NCBI RefSeq assembly: GCF_017104565.1
Contig: NZ_JAAGPD010000024.1
Location: 87,875-151,874 of the forward strand
Source: Paraburkholderia sp. Tr-20389
GTDB taxonomy: Bacteria > Pseudomonadota > Gammaproteobacteria > Burkholderiales > Burkholderiaceae
Length of the DNA stretch: 64,000 nucleotides
Direction: 5' to 3'
A program made the translations under genes and the position numbers. Positions 43,368-52,010 of this stretch are shown here, piece after piece. Each line of letters opens with the position of its first letter. The first letter of the stretch is position 1. The notes beneath the pieces are model-generated. The model was not told where the DNA came from, made no database searches, and saw nothing but the letters and a program-made list of their open reading frames with translations.

Positions 43368-44135
43368 TCAGCCCGGCCCGAGCGACTGGGACAGCGAAAT
43401 CAGATTGATGGGCGCGAGCCGGATCAGCCCGCCGCGCGGACTGTCAATATCCGCGATCAACGCGAACGACAACGCGATCACGATGGGCAATACCAGCAGC
43501 ACGGCGTTGCGTTTGATCTGTCCGCGCGTGCCGTAGCCGATCATCACGTTGCAGAACAGGCCGATTCCCAGCATCAGCGACCACGCCGTCACCGGAATAT
43601 GATTCCACCACGACGCCTGCGTATAGCCCTGTGTATTGATGACGTCGTTCATGCCCGACACGGCCAGTGCGATCACGGGCGTCTGCCGGTCGACGGCGAC
43701 GTTGCGCACGGCCATCCAGAGTTCGGTTTCGAGCTGGTTCGTTGCCGCGTTGATCCGTGCGATGTCTTCGTCGCTTTCAGCCTTGTAGTAGCGGATGCGC
43801 TGATCCAGATAACGGCGCAGCAAAGTCTGCACGCGCTGCGCTTCGGTATCGGGCAGCAGTCCGGTACGCAGATATTCCGTGCCGATCGCGTTGGCTTCCT
43901 CTTCCTCGTAGTTCTTGCGCTGGTCGTACCGGCTGACCGCCATCGAGAACGTAAAGCCGATCATCAGCGCGAGCAGCGTGAGCGTCGCGGCCTGCACGAC
44001 GTTGAACTCGTCGCGGGCGTCGTCGGAGAGTTTGCGATGTCTGCGCATCAGCGCCGCGCCGGCGTATGCGCCAATCGACATCGCAACGAACGCCACGATG
44101 AACAGGAACAGCGGGTGTCTGAGCGGCGAGGGCAT
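43368..44135 (-). CDS. DUF4239 membrane protein
   Basis: 255 aa from MPSPLRHPLF, behind GGAGACGTGCAG. Two N-terminal and two C-terminal helices flank a soluble helical region (FSMAVSRYDQRKNYEEEEANAIGTEYLRTGLLPDTEAQRV), the bestrophin-like DUF4239 pattern. Function unknown. Divergent from the Sir2 gene; a longer N-terminus is open but unsupported. Confidence 0.82.
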   Translation of the reverse strand: MPSPLRHPLFLFIVAFVAMSIGAYAGAALMRRHRKLSDDARDEFNVVQAATLTLLALMIGFTFSMAVSRYDQRKNYEEEEANAIGTEYLRTGLLPDTEAQRVQTLLRRYLDQRIRYYKAESDEDIARINAATNQLETELWMAVRNVAVDRQTPVIALAVSGMNDVINTQGYTQASWWNHIPVTAWSLMLGIGLFCNVMIGYGTRGQIKRNAVLLVLPIVIALSFALIADIDSPRGGLIRLAPINLISLSQSLGPG

Positions 44136-44293
44136 CTGCACGTCTCCGGTTCGATTGCAGTCGGGCAAAAGGAGAGAGAACGGGAACGGCCTGAACGAGG
44201 GCGGGCGCATGAACGCGCCATCGCGACGCGATTCTCCGATGCGCAGTCCGCTGTATGCAAGACGATCGTCAGGCGAATTGCTAGAGTAGCGCA

Positions 44294-45115
44294 ATGGATG
44301 AAAACGAACGTATCAGGCGCGCCATGTCCTGGCTGCGCGAAGCCGATGGCTTGCTGGTGACCGCAGGCGCGGGGATGGGCGTCGATTCGGGCTTGCCCGA
44401 TTATCGTGGCGCGGAAGGTTTCTGGCGCGCCTATCCGGCGTTGAAGCAGCATCGCCTGACCTTTCAGGACATGGCGAATCCGCGTGTGATGGCGCTGCAT
44501 CCGCGGCTGTGCTGGGGCTTCTATGGACACCGCCTGGACCTGTATCGGCGCACGGTGCCGCATCGGGGATTCGATATGTTGCGCCGCTGGGCTCGAACCA
44601 TGCCGCGCGGCATTGCCGCGTTCACCAGCAACGTCGACGGGCAGTTCCAGTCGGCGGGCTTCGACGCTGCGTCAGTGGCCGAATGTCACGGCTCGATCCA
44701 CCTGCTGCAATGCTCGGAAGTCTGCCACGACGGGTTGTGGAGCGCGGACGACGTGCAGCCCGTCGTCGACGAATCGACCTGCGAACTCGTGAGCGAACTG
44801 CCGCGCTGCCCCCAATGCGGCGCGGTCGCGCGACCCAACATTCTGATGTTCGGCGACTACGACTGGATCGCGTTGCGCACCGAGGCGCAGGAAGCGCGTC
44901 TGCACGCGTGGCTGTCGACGGTCGAGCAACTCGTCGTGATCGAGATCGGCGCAGGCAAGGCGATTCCCACCGTGCGGTACTTCAGCGAGCAAAACGGACC
45001 GCGCGTGATCCGCATCAATCCACGCGATTTCGGCATCGCGCCACATCACGGCATAGGACTGGCGCGAGGCGGAGTCGAAGGTCTGACGCTGCTCGATCGC
45101 GCGATGAACGGATAG
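44294..45115 (+). CDS. Sir2-family NAD-dependent deacetylase
   Basis: 273 aa. NAD-binding GAGMGVDSGLPDYRG at about residue 25, TSNVDGQF, catalytic histidine in AECHGS, and a zinc module C-x4-C ... C-x2-C (CSEVC, CPQC). The start is ATG 44294. Variation from the canonical GAGxSxxSGIPxFRG (Gly for Ser, Tyr for Phe) is modest. It probably deacylates protein lysines; no acetyltransferase or acs gene is adjacent. Confidence 0.87.
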   Translation: MDENERIRRAMSWLREADGLLVTAGAGMGVDSGLPDYRGAEGFWRAYPALKQHRLTFQDMANPRVMALHPRLCWGFYGHRLDLYRRTVPHRGFDMLRRWARTMPRGIAAFTSNVDGQFQSAGFDAASVAECHGSIHLLQCSEVCHDGLWSADDVQPVVDESTCELVSELPRCPQCGAVARPNILMFGDYDWIALRTEAQEARLHAWLSTVEQLVVIEIGAGKAIPTVRYFSEQNGPRVIRINPRDFGIAPHHGIGLARGGVEGLTLLDRAMNG

Positions 45116-45174
45116 CGAACGGCATCGCGCCCGGCGATGCCGTTCTCGAGTTCCGCAATCTCCCACGCTGCTGC

Positions 45175-45531
45175 CTAGACGGCATCGGGCTGCGCGCCCC
45201 ACGCGGGCTCGCGTTGGCTGAAGCGCCGCGCGTCGACGCGCGCCTGCTGCCTGCGCACGATGGAGCGCGCCGCCCGAGCCAGCGCCAGATCGAGCGCGCC
45301 GCGCCAGTCTCTTGCAATCGACGTCACCACGACGGGCGTCGCATCGGGCGTCTGCACCTGCACCTGACAGCGCTTGTCGAGTCCGCCACGCGGGCCGTTG
45401 ATGTCGGACAGACTGACGGTCGCCTTCGAAATCAGCCAGTCCATCCGGCGAAACACGAAGCGGATGCGTTGGCGGGCAAAGCTGCGCATACGGACGGCTT
45501 CACGGTCGCGGGACTTGAACAGAACTTGCAT
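45175..45531 (-). CDS. HPF/RaiA-like ribosome-associated protein
   Basis: 118 aa. The S30AE-type fold is suggested by MQVLFKSRDREAVRMRSFARQRIRF, WLISKATVSLSDINGPRGGLDKRC and ALDLALARAARSIVRR, with the final arginine-rich helix that contacts 16S rRNA in hibernation factors. Probably binds ribosomes under stress. Convergent with the Sir2 gene. An inverted repeat at 45608 sits in its promoter region. Confidence 0.75.
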   Translation of the reverse strand: MQVLFKSRDREAVRMRSFARQRIRFVFRRMDWLISKATVSLSDINGPRGGLDKRCQVQVQTPDATPVVVTSIARDWRGALDLALARAARSIVRRQQARVDARRFSQREPAWGAQPDAV

Positions 45532-45607
45532 GAGACACCTCCTTCGTGGGTACGGCTCAAGATTACGGCCAGAAGGGGTGACGGAAAAAGCAGAAATACC
45601 GGAACTT

Positions 45608-45630
45608 CAGGTTCGAAAAAACCGAACCTG
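45608..45630. promoter_or_regulatory. Inverted repeat, possible NhaR site 1
   Basis: CAGGTTCG / CGAACCTG around AAAAAAC. Contains TTCGAAAAAACCGAA, which recurs at 46546-46560 on the other side of nhaR. Could regulate the HPF-like gene downstream on the minus strand, or form a hairpin at the 3' end of nhaR. Confidence 0.5.
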
Positions 45631-45645
45631 CTCATGCTGCCGCAA

Positions 45646-46533
45646 TCAACCTTGCACCACCGCGCCCAGTACTTTTTGCGTCAAAGGATGATGTCGCCCG
45701 CGCCGCGACACGATCGCGTGAATTTCCTCCTTCACGTCCGGCGAGCGGCCGAGCCAGCGCAAGCCGCGATGCATCGGATCGTTGCGCTCCGCGCCGAAGG
45801 CGGCGAGCGGAAACACGCCCATGCCACGTGCGGCAAACAGCGCCATCAACGCACTGTCTTCGAATTCGCCCGCGATAGCCGGCCGGATGCCTTCCGCTTC
45901 GAGCCAGCGGTCGAGCCGCGAGCGCAGCGACGAATGGCCCGTGGGCAGCAGCACGGGCAAGGACGCAAGGCTTTGCGGGAAATGATCGATATGCGTCTTG
46001 CGCACGATGGAGGCGGGTCCGTACCAGTCGATCGGCGAAGCGATCAGGCGCTCGCTGGACAGACGCAGGTTCGAATTGTGCGGCGCGGGCTGGCTGGACA
46101 GCACGAGATCCAGATGGTGATGCGCCAGTTCCGCCAGCAGATCGTCTGCTTCGCCTTCGTGGCAGAGCAGCCTTAAAGAGGGCGCGTCGAGCACGTTCGC
46201 GAGAATCGCATGGACGGCCAGCTTCGATATGCCGTCCGTCAAACCGACCGCAAAGCGCGCGACTTTCCCGCTCGCCGCCTCGTGCACGTCGTCGTGCAGC
46301 GCGCGGCCCAGCTGAAAAATTTCTTCCGCGCGCGCATAGGCCGCCTGTCCCGCTTCCGTCATTGCGACGCCGCGTCCCGCCGGCTTCAGCAGTTGATGTC
46401 CCAGCGATTTTTCAAGTTCGCGCACCTGCGCGCTGATGGTCTGAACGGCCATGTCGAGCCGTTCGGCGGCGCGTGCAAAACCGCCTTCCTTCACGACGAC
46501 CCAGAAATAATGCAAGTGCCGGTAGTTGAGCAT
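45646..46533 (-). CDS. nhaR: NhaR-like LysR-family regulator
   Basis: 295 aa from [20 protein letters not shown]. The [23 protein letters not shown] and the NhaR-specific opening [10 protein letters not shown] identify the subgroup; the C-terminal domain is PBP2-like. In E. coli NhaR activates the Na+/H+ antiporter nhaA. Here the divergent partner is terC, so it probably controls that membrane protein. Confidence 0.88.
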   Translation of the reverse strand: MLNYRHLHYFWVVVKEGGFARAAERLDMAVQTISAQVRELEKSLGHQLLKPAGRGVAMTEAGQAAYARAEEIFQLGRALHDDVHEAASGKVARFAVGLTDGISKLAVHAILANVLDAPSLRLLCHEGEADDLLAELAHHHLDLVLSSQPAPHNSNLRLSSERLIASPIDWYGPASIVRKTHIDHFPQSLASLPVLLPTGHSSLRSRLDRWLEAEGIRPAIAGEFEDSALMALFAARGMGVFPLAAFGAERNDPMHRGLRWLGRSPDVKEEIHAIVSRRGRHHPLTQKVLGAVVQG

Positions 46534-46545
46534 GCGTGGTCTCAC

Positions 46546-46560
46546 TTCGAAAAAACCGAA
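46546..46560. promoter_or_regulatory. Possible NhaR site 2, nhaR-terC intergenic
   Basis: TTCGAAAAAACCGAA, identical to a 15-mer in site 1, with a related inverted copy GGTTTTTCCGAA at about 46581-46592. Sits between divergent nhaR and terC. Confidence 0.5.
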
Positions 46561-46680
46561 CTGACTGTCAGCTTATCACTGGTTTTTCCGAACGCGCTGC
46601 CGGGCGATCATGCGCCTGCAGGCTGTGACCCAGTAATCAGCCGTCTATTTCAACCGGACAACAACGAACAACGCGCGCAA

Positions 46681-47505
46681 ATGGATTCCTTATTGACACT
46701 CGTCGCCGATCCCGCCGCATGGGCCGCACTCGTGACGCTCGTCGTGATGGAGGTCGTGCTCGGCATCGACAACCTGATCTTCATTTCCATTCTGAGCAAC
46801 AAGCTGCCCGAAGCACAGCGTGCGCGGACCCAGCGCATCGGCATCATGCTGGCGCTGGTGATGCGACTCGGCTTGCTCAGCACGGTCGCGTGGATTGCGC
46901 GATTGACCGAGCCCGTGTTTTCGATGTTCGACCACGCGTTTTCGTGGCGCGACCTGATTCTGCTTGCCGGCGGTCTGTTTCTCGTATGGAAGGCCACGCG
47001 TGAAATGCACCATCACGTGAGCCGCGATGCCGACGAGACGTCGAATCCCGCGCTGGGTGTCGGCGGCTTGACGGTCACGGCGGCGATCGGCCAGATCCTC
47101 GTGCTCGACCTCGTGTTTTCCGTCGACAGCATCATTACTGCGGTCGGGATGACGGATCACCTGCCCATCATGTTCATTGCGGTGATCGCGGCTGTCACGG
47201 CAATGCTGTTCGCGGCGCGTCCGCTGTCGAAGTTCATCGAACGCAATCCGACCATCGTCACGCTGGCGCTCAGTTTCCTGCTGGTGATCGCGATGACGCT
47301 GATTGCCGAAGGGTTCGGCTCCCACGTGCCGAAGGGCTATATCTACGCCGCGATGGCTTTCGCGGGCTTCGTGGAAGGCATGAACATGCTGGCGCGCCGC
47401 AGGAAGGTGAAGCGCGGGCAGAAGCGGGCAGGCGACGAAGTGGAGCGTGCGGCTGCCGTCGGTTCCGGCAAGACTCACGCGGAAGGTTCGGCTGTCTCGA
47501 ACTAA
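46681..47505 (+). CDS. TerC-family membrane protein
   Basis: 274 aa from [11 protein letters not shown]. About seven transmembrane helices; the two acidic motifs of the family are visible, [18 protein letters not shown] and [18 protein letters not shown]. TerC/YgdQ proteins are implicated in metal export (Mn2+) and tellurite resistance. The C-terminal 35 residues are basic and soluble. Divergent from nhaR. Translation from an upstream start would overlap nhaR and is rejected. Confidence 0.92.
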   Translation: MDSLLTLVADPAAWAALVTLVVMEVVLGIDNLIFISILSNKLPEAQRARTQRIGIMLALVMRLGLLSTVAWIARLTEPVFSMFDHAFSWRDLILLAGGLFLVWKATREMHHHVSRDADETSNPALGVGGLTVTAAIGQILVLDLVFSVDSIITAVGMTDHLPIMFIAVIAAVTAMLFAARPLSKFIERNPTIVTLALSFLLVIAMTLIAEGFGSHVPKGYIYAAMAFAGFVEGMNMLARRRKVKRGQKRAGDEVERAAAVGSGKTHAEGSAVSN

Positions 47506-47527
47506 AGGAAGTGTTTCAGGTGGAGTT

Positions 47528-47552
47528 CAGGGCGGCCGCAAACGCCGCCCTG
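47528..47552 (+). terminator. 9-bp hairpin after terC
   Basis: Perfect CAGGGCGGC / GCCGCCCTG around CGCAAAC, without a T-run, 27 bases before the next gene. Possibly an attenuator or mRNA-stabilising hairpin. Confidence 0.45.
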
Positions 47553-47578
47553 CATAGGAGTTAGCGAGGAGTGATGCA

Positions 47579-47884
47579 ATGAAATGTCCCGTCTGCAAGA
47601 CCCCCGATCTGCTGATGACCGAGCGTCAAGGCGTCGAAATCGACTACTGTCCGACCTGCCGAGGCGTGTGGCTCGATCGCGGCGAACTCGACAAGCTGTT
47701 GAACCAGATGCAGGACGACGCGGAGCCTGCGCGCCGGAGTGGCGAGCACGAGCACCATGCGCGGCGCGAACAGGCGTGGGGACGCCGTCACGATTCATAC
47801 GACGACGATCGCCCGAGGCATGACGATCCGCGCGATCCGCGGCGCAAGAAGAAAACGCTGTTCGATATGTTCGACTTCGATTGA
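47579..47884 (+). CDS. TFIIB-type zinc-ribbon protein
   Basis: 101 aa. Zinc ribbon CPVC-x18-CPTC (KCPVCKTPDLLM ... DYCPTCRGVWLDRGELDKLL) matching the zf-TFIIB family; then a charged His/Arg/Asp-rich region and the end KKKTLFDMFDFD, typical of Burkholderiales members. Probably binds metal; role unknown. GCGAGGAGTGATGCA precedes the start. May be cotranscribed with terC. Confidence 0.87.
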   Translation: MKCPVCKTPDLLMTERQGVEIDYCPTCRGVWLDRGELDKLLNQMQDDAEPARRSGEHEHHARREQAWGRRHDSYDDDRPRHDDPRDPRRKKKTLFDMFDFD

Positions 47885-48384
47885 GTCTGTATGCAATGTG
47901 AATGAGGCGAGTAGTTCGCTTTATAGTATTACTATAACAATCAGACCGATGGCCGCAGCGGCACATCGAAGCGGGCGGCTCATGAGCGCCCGGCAACCAG
48001 ATTAGTTTTCCTTATCTGCCTAAAACGTGGGAAATGGCGGCCTCAGCGCCGCCTCGTCATTCCAGACAGCCTGACGTTTGACGATGCGAACGTTGGGGAA
48101 AACGCTAATCGAAAGCGCGCGACGTCAAACATATAGTTTGGCTATAAGTAAAAGTCAGACGCGCGAAATGCAACCTCGGTCAAATCCGGGGCGTGCGCGG
48201 CGCGCAGGGTGTCCGCCACGAGCGCACATCCACGCCGGAGGGCCTCCGGACGGCGTTTTCCAGATCGATTGTCAGTTGCCTGTTTTGCAGCAAGAGTTGG
48301 CGCATGCGTTCGTCGTCGCGTCAGGGCCGTCGTCGCGCACGTAGAAAGCAGTGCCTGGAAAAACAACCACATCGGAGACAACAT
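47885..48384 (+). promoter_or_regulatory. ytfQ upstream region with paired operators
   Basis: 500 bases without a gene. Two palindromes TATAG-N5-CTATA at 47922-47936 (TATAGTATTACTATA) and 48132-48146 are exactly 210 bp apart, which is 20 turns of B-DNA. They precede the sugar-transporter operon, whose first ATG is at 48385. Likely binding sites for one regulator acting through a loop; the regulator is unknown. Confidence 0.65.
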
Positions 48385-49353
48385 ATGAAAGTCGCCACGC
48401 GTCTGATCGCCGGCATGCTCGTCGGAGCGGCGCTCACCGTCGCTGCCAGCGTCAACAGCTTTGCCGGGGACAAGCAGATCACCTTGGGCTTTTCGCAGGT
48501 CGGCGCGGAAAGCGCATGGCGCACTGCGAATACCGTATCGGTGAAAACGTCGGCGAAGGATGCCGGCATCAACCTGAAGTTCTCGGACGCGCAGCAGAAG
48601 CAGGAAAACCAGATCAAGGCGATCCGCTCGTTCATCGCGCAGAAGGTGGACGTGATCGCGTTCTCGCCCGTCGTCGAGTCCGGCTGGGAACCCGTGCTGA
48701 CGGAAGCGAAGAACGCGAAGATCCCCGTCATTCTCACGGACCGTTCGATCGACGTGAAAGATACGTCGCTGTACGTGACGATGATCGGTTCCGACTTCCT
48801 CGAAGAAGGCCGCCGCGCAGGACGCTGGCTCGAAGAACGCTACAAGAACGAAGCGGGCCCGATCAACATCGCGGAACTGCAGGGTACGGTCGGCTCGGCG
48901 CCTGCCAACGACCGTCACGCGGGCCTGATGGAAGTGATCAAGAACGATCCGAAGTTCAAGATCATCGCGTCGCAAAGCGGCGACTTCACGCTCGCGGGCG
49001 GCAAGCAGGTGATGGAGGCGTTTGCGAAGACCTACGGCAAGCAGATCAACGTGGTCTACGCGCATAACGACGACATGGCGCTCGGCGCCATCCAGGCGAT
49101 GGAAGAAGCAGGCATCAAGCCCGGCAAGGACGTGAGCGTCGTGTCGTTCGATGCGACGAAGGGCGGCTTCGAAGCGATGATCGCGGGCAAGATCAACGTC
49201 GACGTCGAGTGCAGCCCGCTGCTCGGGCCGCAACTGATGTCGGCCGTGAAGGACGTGGTCGCGGGCAAGCAGTTGCCCAAGCGCATCGTGACCAACGAGA
49301 CCGTGTTCCCGATGAGCGTTGCCGCGCAGATCCTGCCGCAGCGCAAGTACTGA
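48385..49353 (+). CDS. ytfQ: YtfQ-like sugar-binding protein
   Basis: 322 aa periplasmic binding protein. Signal peptide cleaved after SFAG. The mature part reads ITLGFSQVGAESAWR, DAQQKQENQIKAIRSFIAQ, LTDRSIDVKD, VELQGTVGS-type AELQGTVGSAPANDR and VYAHNDDMALGAIQAM, which closely parallels E. coli YtfQ, the galactofuranose binder. It delivers a furanose sugar to YtfRT-YjfF. CGGAGACAACAT precedes the ATG. Confidence 0.92.
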   Translation: MKVATRLIAGMLVGAALTVAASVNSFAGDKQITLGFSQVGAESAWRTANTVSVKTSAKDAGINLKFSDAQQKQENQIKAIRSFIAQKVDVIAFSPVVESGWEPVLTEAKNAKIPVILTDRSIDVKDTSLYVTMIGSDFLEEGRRAGRWLEERYKNEAGPINIAELQGTVGSAPANDRHAGLMEVIKNDPKFKIIASQSGDFTLAGGKQVMEAFAKTYGKQINVVYAHNDDMALGAIQAMEEAGIKPGKDVSVVSFDATKGGFEAMIAGKINVDVECSPLLGPQLMSAVKDVVAGKQLPKRIVTNETVFPMSVAAQILPQRKY

Positions 49354-49376
49354 TCGGCTGATAGCTGCACGAGTCG

Positions 49377-49411
49377 TCCGGCGCGCTTTGCAAACAGGGC
49401 GCGCCGGATTT
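49377..49411 (+). terminator. Intercistronic hairpin ytfQ-ytfR
   Basis: Perfect 10-bp stem TCCGGCGCGC / GCGCGCCGGA followed by TTT. Partial termination or mRNA protection here would give more binding protein than membrane components. Confidence 0.65.
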
Positions 49412-49443
49412 CCATGAAGTGATCGCGTCACGCTGCTTGTGTC

Positions 49444-50964
49444 ATGCATATGGCCGCACAACCGCTACTTGAAACCATCGGTATCAGCAAGACGTTTCCG
49501 GGCGTGAAGGCGCTGTCGGGCGTCGACTTCCGTCTTTTTCCGGGCGAAATCCATTCGTTGATGGGCCAGAACGGCGCAGGCAAATCGACGCTCATCAACG
49601 TACTCACAGGTGTGCACGAGCAGGACGCGGGCGAGATTCGCCTCGCGGGCGAGCCCGTGCGTTTCGCGACGCCGCTCGAAGCGGAAGCGGCGGGCATCCA
49701 GACGCTGTATCAGGAAATCAACCTGTGCCCGAATCTCTCGGTGGCCGAGAACATCTTTGCGGGCCGCCAGCCGAAGCGGCGCGGCGCGATCGACTGGAAA
49801 GCGATCCACGCACGCGCGGATGCGGCGCTCGCCGAACTGAACGTGTCGCTTGACGTCACCAAATCGCTCGATGCGTACCCGATCGCCGTGCAGCAGATGG
49901 TTGCGATTGCGCGCGCGATGTCGGTGAAAGCACGCGTGCTGATTCTCGACGAACCGACCTCGAGTCTCGACGACGGCGAAGTCGCGCGGCTCTTCGACGT
50001 GCTGCGCAATCTCAAGCAGGCCGGCATCGCGATCCTGTTCGTCACGCATTTTCTAGAGCAGACGTATGCGATCTCCGATCGCATCACGGTGATGCGCAAC
50101 GGCGTGCGCGAAGGCGAATATCTCGCGAAGGATCTGCCCGTCGAAGAGCTGGTCGCGAAAATGGTCGGCCATAACCGGATGTCGGAGCGCCTGAAGGGCG
50201 GCGCGCCCGACACGCCGCAACAGCAGGCGGGCGCCGCGCCGTTCCTGTCGATGCAGGGTGTCGCGCGCCGCGGCGTGATGAATCCCATCGATCTCGACGT
50301 ACAGCCGGGCCAGATACTCGGCCTCGCGGGTTTGCTCGGCTCGGGCCGAACGGAGACGGCCCGGCTGCTGTTCGGCGTCGACAAGGCGGATACGGGCACG
50401 ATCAGCGTGGACGGCAAGAGCACGAAGCTGAGTTCGCCGCACGACGCGGTGCGGCACGGCATCGGCTATTGCCCGGAAGACCGCAAGAAGGAGGGCATCG
50501 TCGCCGCGCTGTCGATCCGCGAAAACATCATCCTTGCGCTGCAGGCGCGGCGCGGCTGGCTGCGTATGATCAGCCGCAAGAAGCAGCGCGAAATCGCCGA
50601 TACCTACATCGAACGGCTCGGCATCAAGGCGCACGACGCCGAGCAGCCCATCGGTCTGCTGTCGGGCGGCAACCAGCAAAAGGTCGTGCTCGCGCGCTGG
50701 CTCGCCACCGAGCCGAAGATGCTGATCCTCGACGAGCCGACGCGCGGCATCGACGTCGCCGCGAAGTTCGAAATCATGGACCGTGTGCTCGCGTTGTGCA
50801 CGAAGGGCCTCGCGATCCTGTTCATTTCGTCGGAGGTCAGCGAGGTCGTGCGCGTGAGCCATCGCATCGCGGTGCTGCGCGACCGGCGCAAGGTTGCGGA
50901 CGTAACGGGCAGCGCGGTATCGGAAGATCAGGTCTACCGGCTGATCGCGGGAGCGAATGAATGA
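49444..50964 (+). CDS. ytfR: Sugar ABC transporter ATPase (two ATP domains)
   Basis: 506 aa with tandem ATPase domains as in RbsA/MglA/YtfR. Domain 1: Walker A GQNGAGKST, Q-loop YQEINL, Walker B VLILDEPTSSLD. Domain 2: degenerate Walker A GLLGSGRTE, signature LSGGNQQKV, Walker B MLILDEPTRGID. Powers the import. The start may be the ATG at 49450 (MAAQPL). The stop overlaps ytfT by 4 bases. Confidence 0.94.
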   Translation: MHMAAQPLLETIGISKTFPGVKALSGVDFRLFPGEIHSLMGQNGAGKSTLINVLTGVHEQDAGEIRLAGEPVRFATPLEAEAAGIQTLYQEINLCPNLSVAENIFAGRQPKRRGAIDWKAIHARADAALAELNVSLDVTKSLDAYPIAVQQMVAIARAMSVKARVLILDEPTSSLDDGEVARLFDVLRNLKQAGIAILFVTHFLEQTYAISDRITVMRNGVREGEYLAKDLPVEELVAKMVGHNRMSERLKGGAPDTPQQQAGAAPFLSMQGVARRGVMNPIDLDVQPGQILGLAGLLGSGRTETARLLFGVDKADTGTISVDGKSTKLSSPHDAVRHGIGYCPEDRKKEGIVAALSIRENIILALQARRGWLRMISRKKQREIADTYIERLGIKAHDAEQPIGLLSGGNQQKVVLARWLATEPKMLILDEPTRGIDVAAKFEIMDRVLALCTKGLAILFISSEVSEVVRVSHRIAVLRDRRKVADVTGSAVSEDQVYRLIAGANE

Positions 50965-52010
50965 AGCAGGGAATGAAGCAGATTCAGGCGATATTCAGGC
51001 ATCAGCTGGTGTGGCCCGTGCTGACGCTCGTCGCGCTGTTCGCCATCGACGTCGCGCACCGTGCGAGCTTTCTGTCGATCACGCTGCTCGACGGCCACCT
51101 GTTCGGCGCGCCCATCGACATTCTCAATCGGGCCGCGCCGCTCGTGATCGTGTCGCTCGGCATGACGCTCGTGATCGCGACGCGCGGCATCGACATTTCC
51201 GTCGGTGCGATCGTCGCGATTGCGGGGGCGGCGGCCGCCGTCGTCCTCGCCGACGATCCGACCCGCATCGGCACGGCGCTCGGCGCGGCGCTGGCCGTCG
51301 GCGTGCTGGCGGGCATCTGGAACGGCATGCTGGTCGCGTTCGTCGGCATGCAGCCGATCATCGCGACGCTGATCCTGATGGTCGCCGGGCGCGGTGTCGC
51401 GCAACTGCTGACGGGCGGGCAGATCATTCCCATCGGCGCGCCGGGCTATCTCGTGTTCGGCGGCGGCTATCTGGCGACGGTGCCGTGTTCCGTGTGGATC
51501 GCGCTCGGCGTGACGGCCGCGACGGCGCTGCTGGTCAATCGCACCGCGTTGGGCCTGTTCATCCGCGCGATCGGTGTGAATCCCGTTGCGACGCGGCTGG
51601 TTGGCTTGCGCTCAAGTGCGATCGTGTTCAGCGTCTACGTGTTCTCGGGCTTGACGGCCGCGATCGCAGGCATTCTTGCCAGTTCCAACGTGCGCAGCGC
51701 CGACGGCAACAACGCGGGCCTGCTGCTCGAACTCGACGCGATTCTCGCCGTGACGCTCGGCGGCACCTCGCTGCTCGGCGGACGCTTCAGTCTGGCGGGC
51801 ACCGTGCTGGGCGCGCTGATCATTCAGACGCTCACGTACACCACGTATTCGATCGGCGTGCCGCCCGAAGCGACGCTCGTCGTCAAGGCGATCGTCGTGC
51901 TCGTGGTCAGCGTGATCCAGTCGAGCGTCGCGCGGGCGCTGCTGATGCGGCAACTGCTGCGCGCGTTCGCATTCGCAAAGACGAAACCGCTTACCGGGAC
52001 TCCACAATGA
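50961..52010 (+). CDS. ytfT: Sugar ABC transporter permease
   Basis: 349 aa; eight to ten hydrophobic helices. Contains LVIVSLGMTLVIATRGIDISVGAIVAIAG, the permease signature, and the EAA-like LDAILAVTLGGTSLLGG. A partner of YjfF to form the heterodimeric channel. ATGA overlaps on both sides. Confidence 0.92.
   Translation: MKQGMKQIQAIFRHQLVWPVLTLVALFAIDVAHRASFLSITLLDGHLFGAPIDILNRAAPLVIVSLGMTLVIATRGIDISVGAIVAIAGAAAAVVLADDPTRIGTALGAALAVGVLAGIWNGMLVAFVGMQPIIATLILMVAGRGVAQLLTGGQIIPIGAPGYLVFGGGYLATVPCSVWIALGVTAATALLVNRTALGLFIRAIGVNPVATRLVGLRSSAIVFSVYVFSGLTAAIAGILASSNVRSADGNNAGLLLELDAILAVTLGGTSLLGGRFSLAGTVLGALIIQTLTYTTYSIGVPPEATLVVKAIVVLVVSVIQSSVARALLMRQLLRAFAFAKTKPLTGTPQ

Noticed and set aside
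46562-46680. Manganese (yybP-ykoY) riboswitch before terC
   Set aside because: TerC genes can carry it, but the conserved paired core could not be found here.
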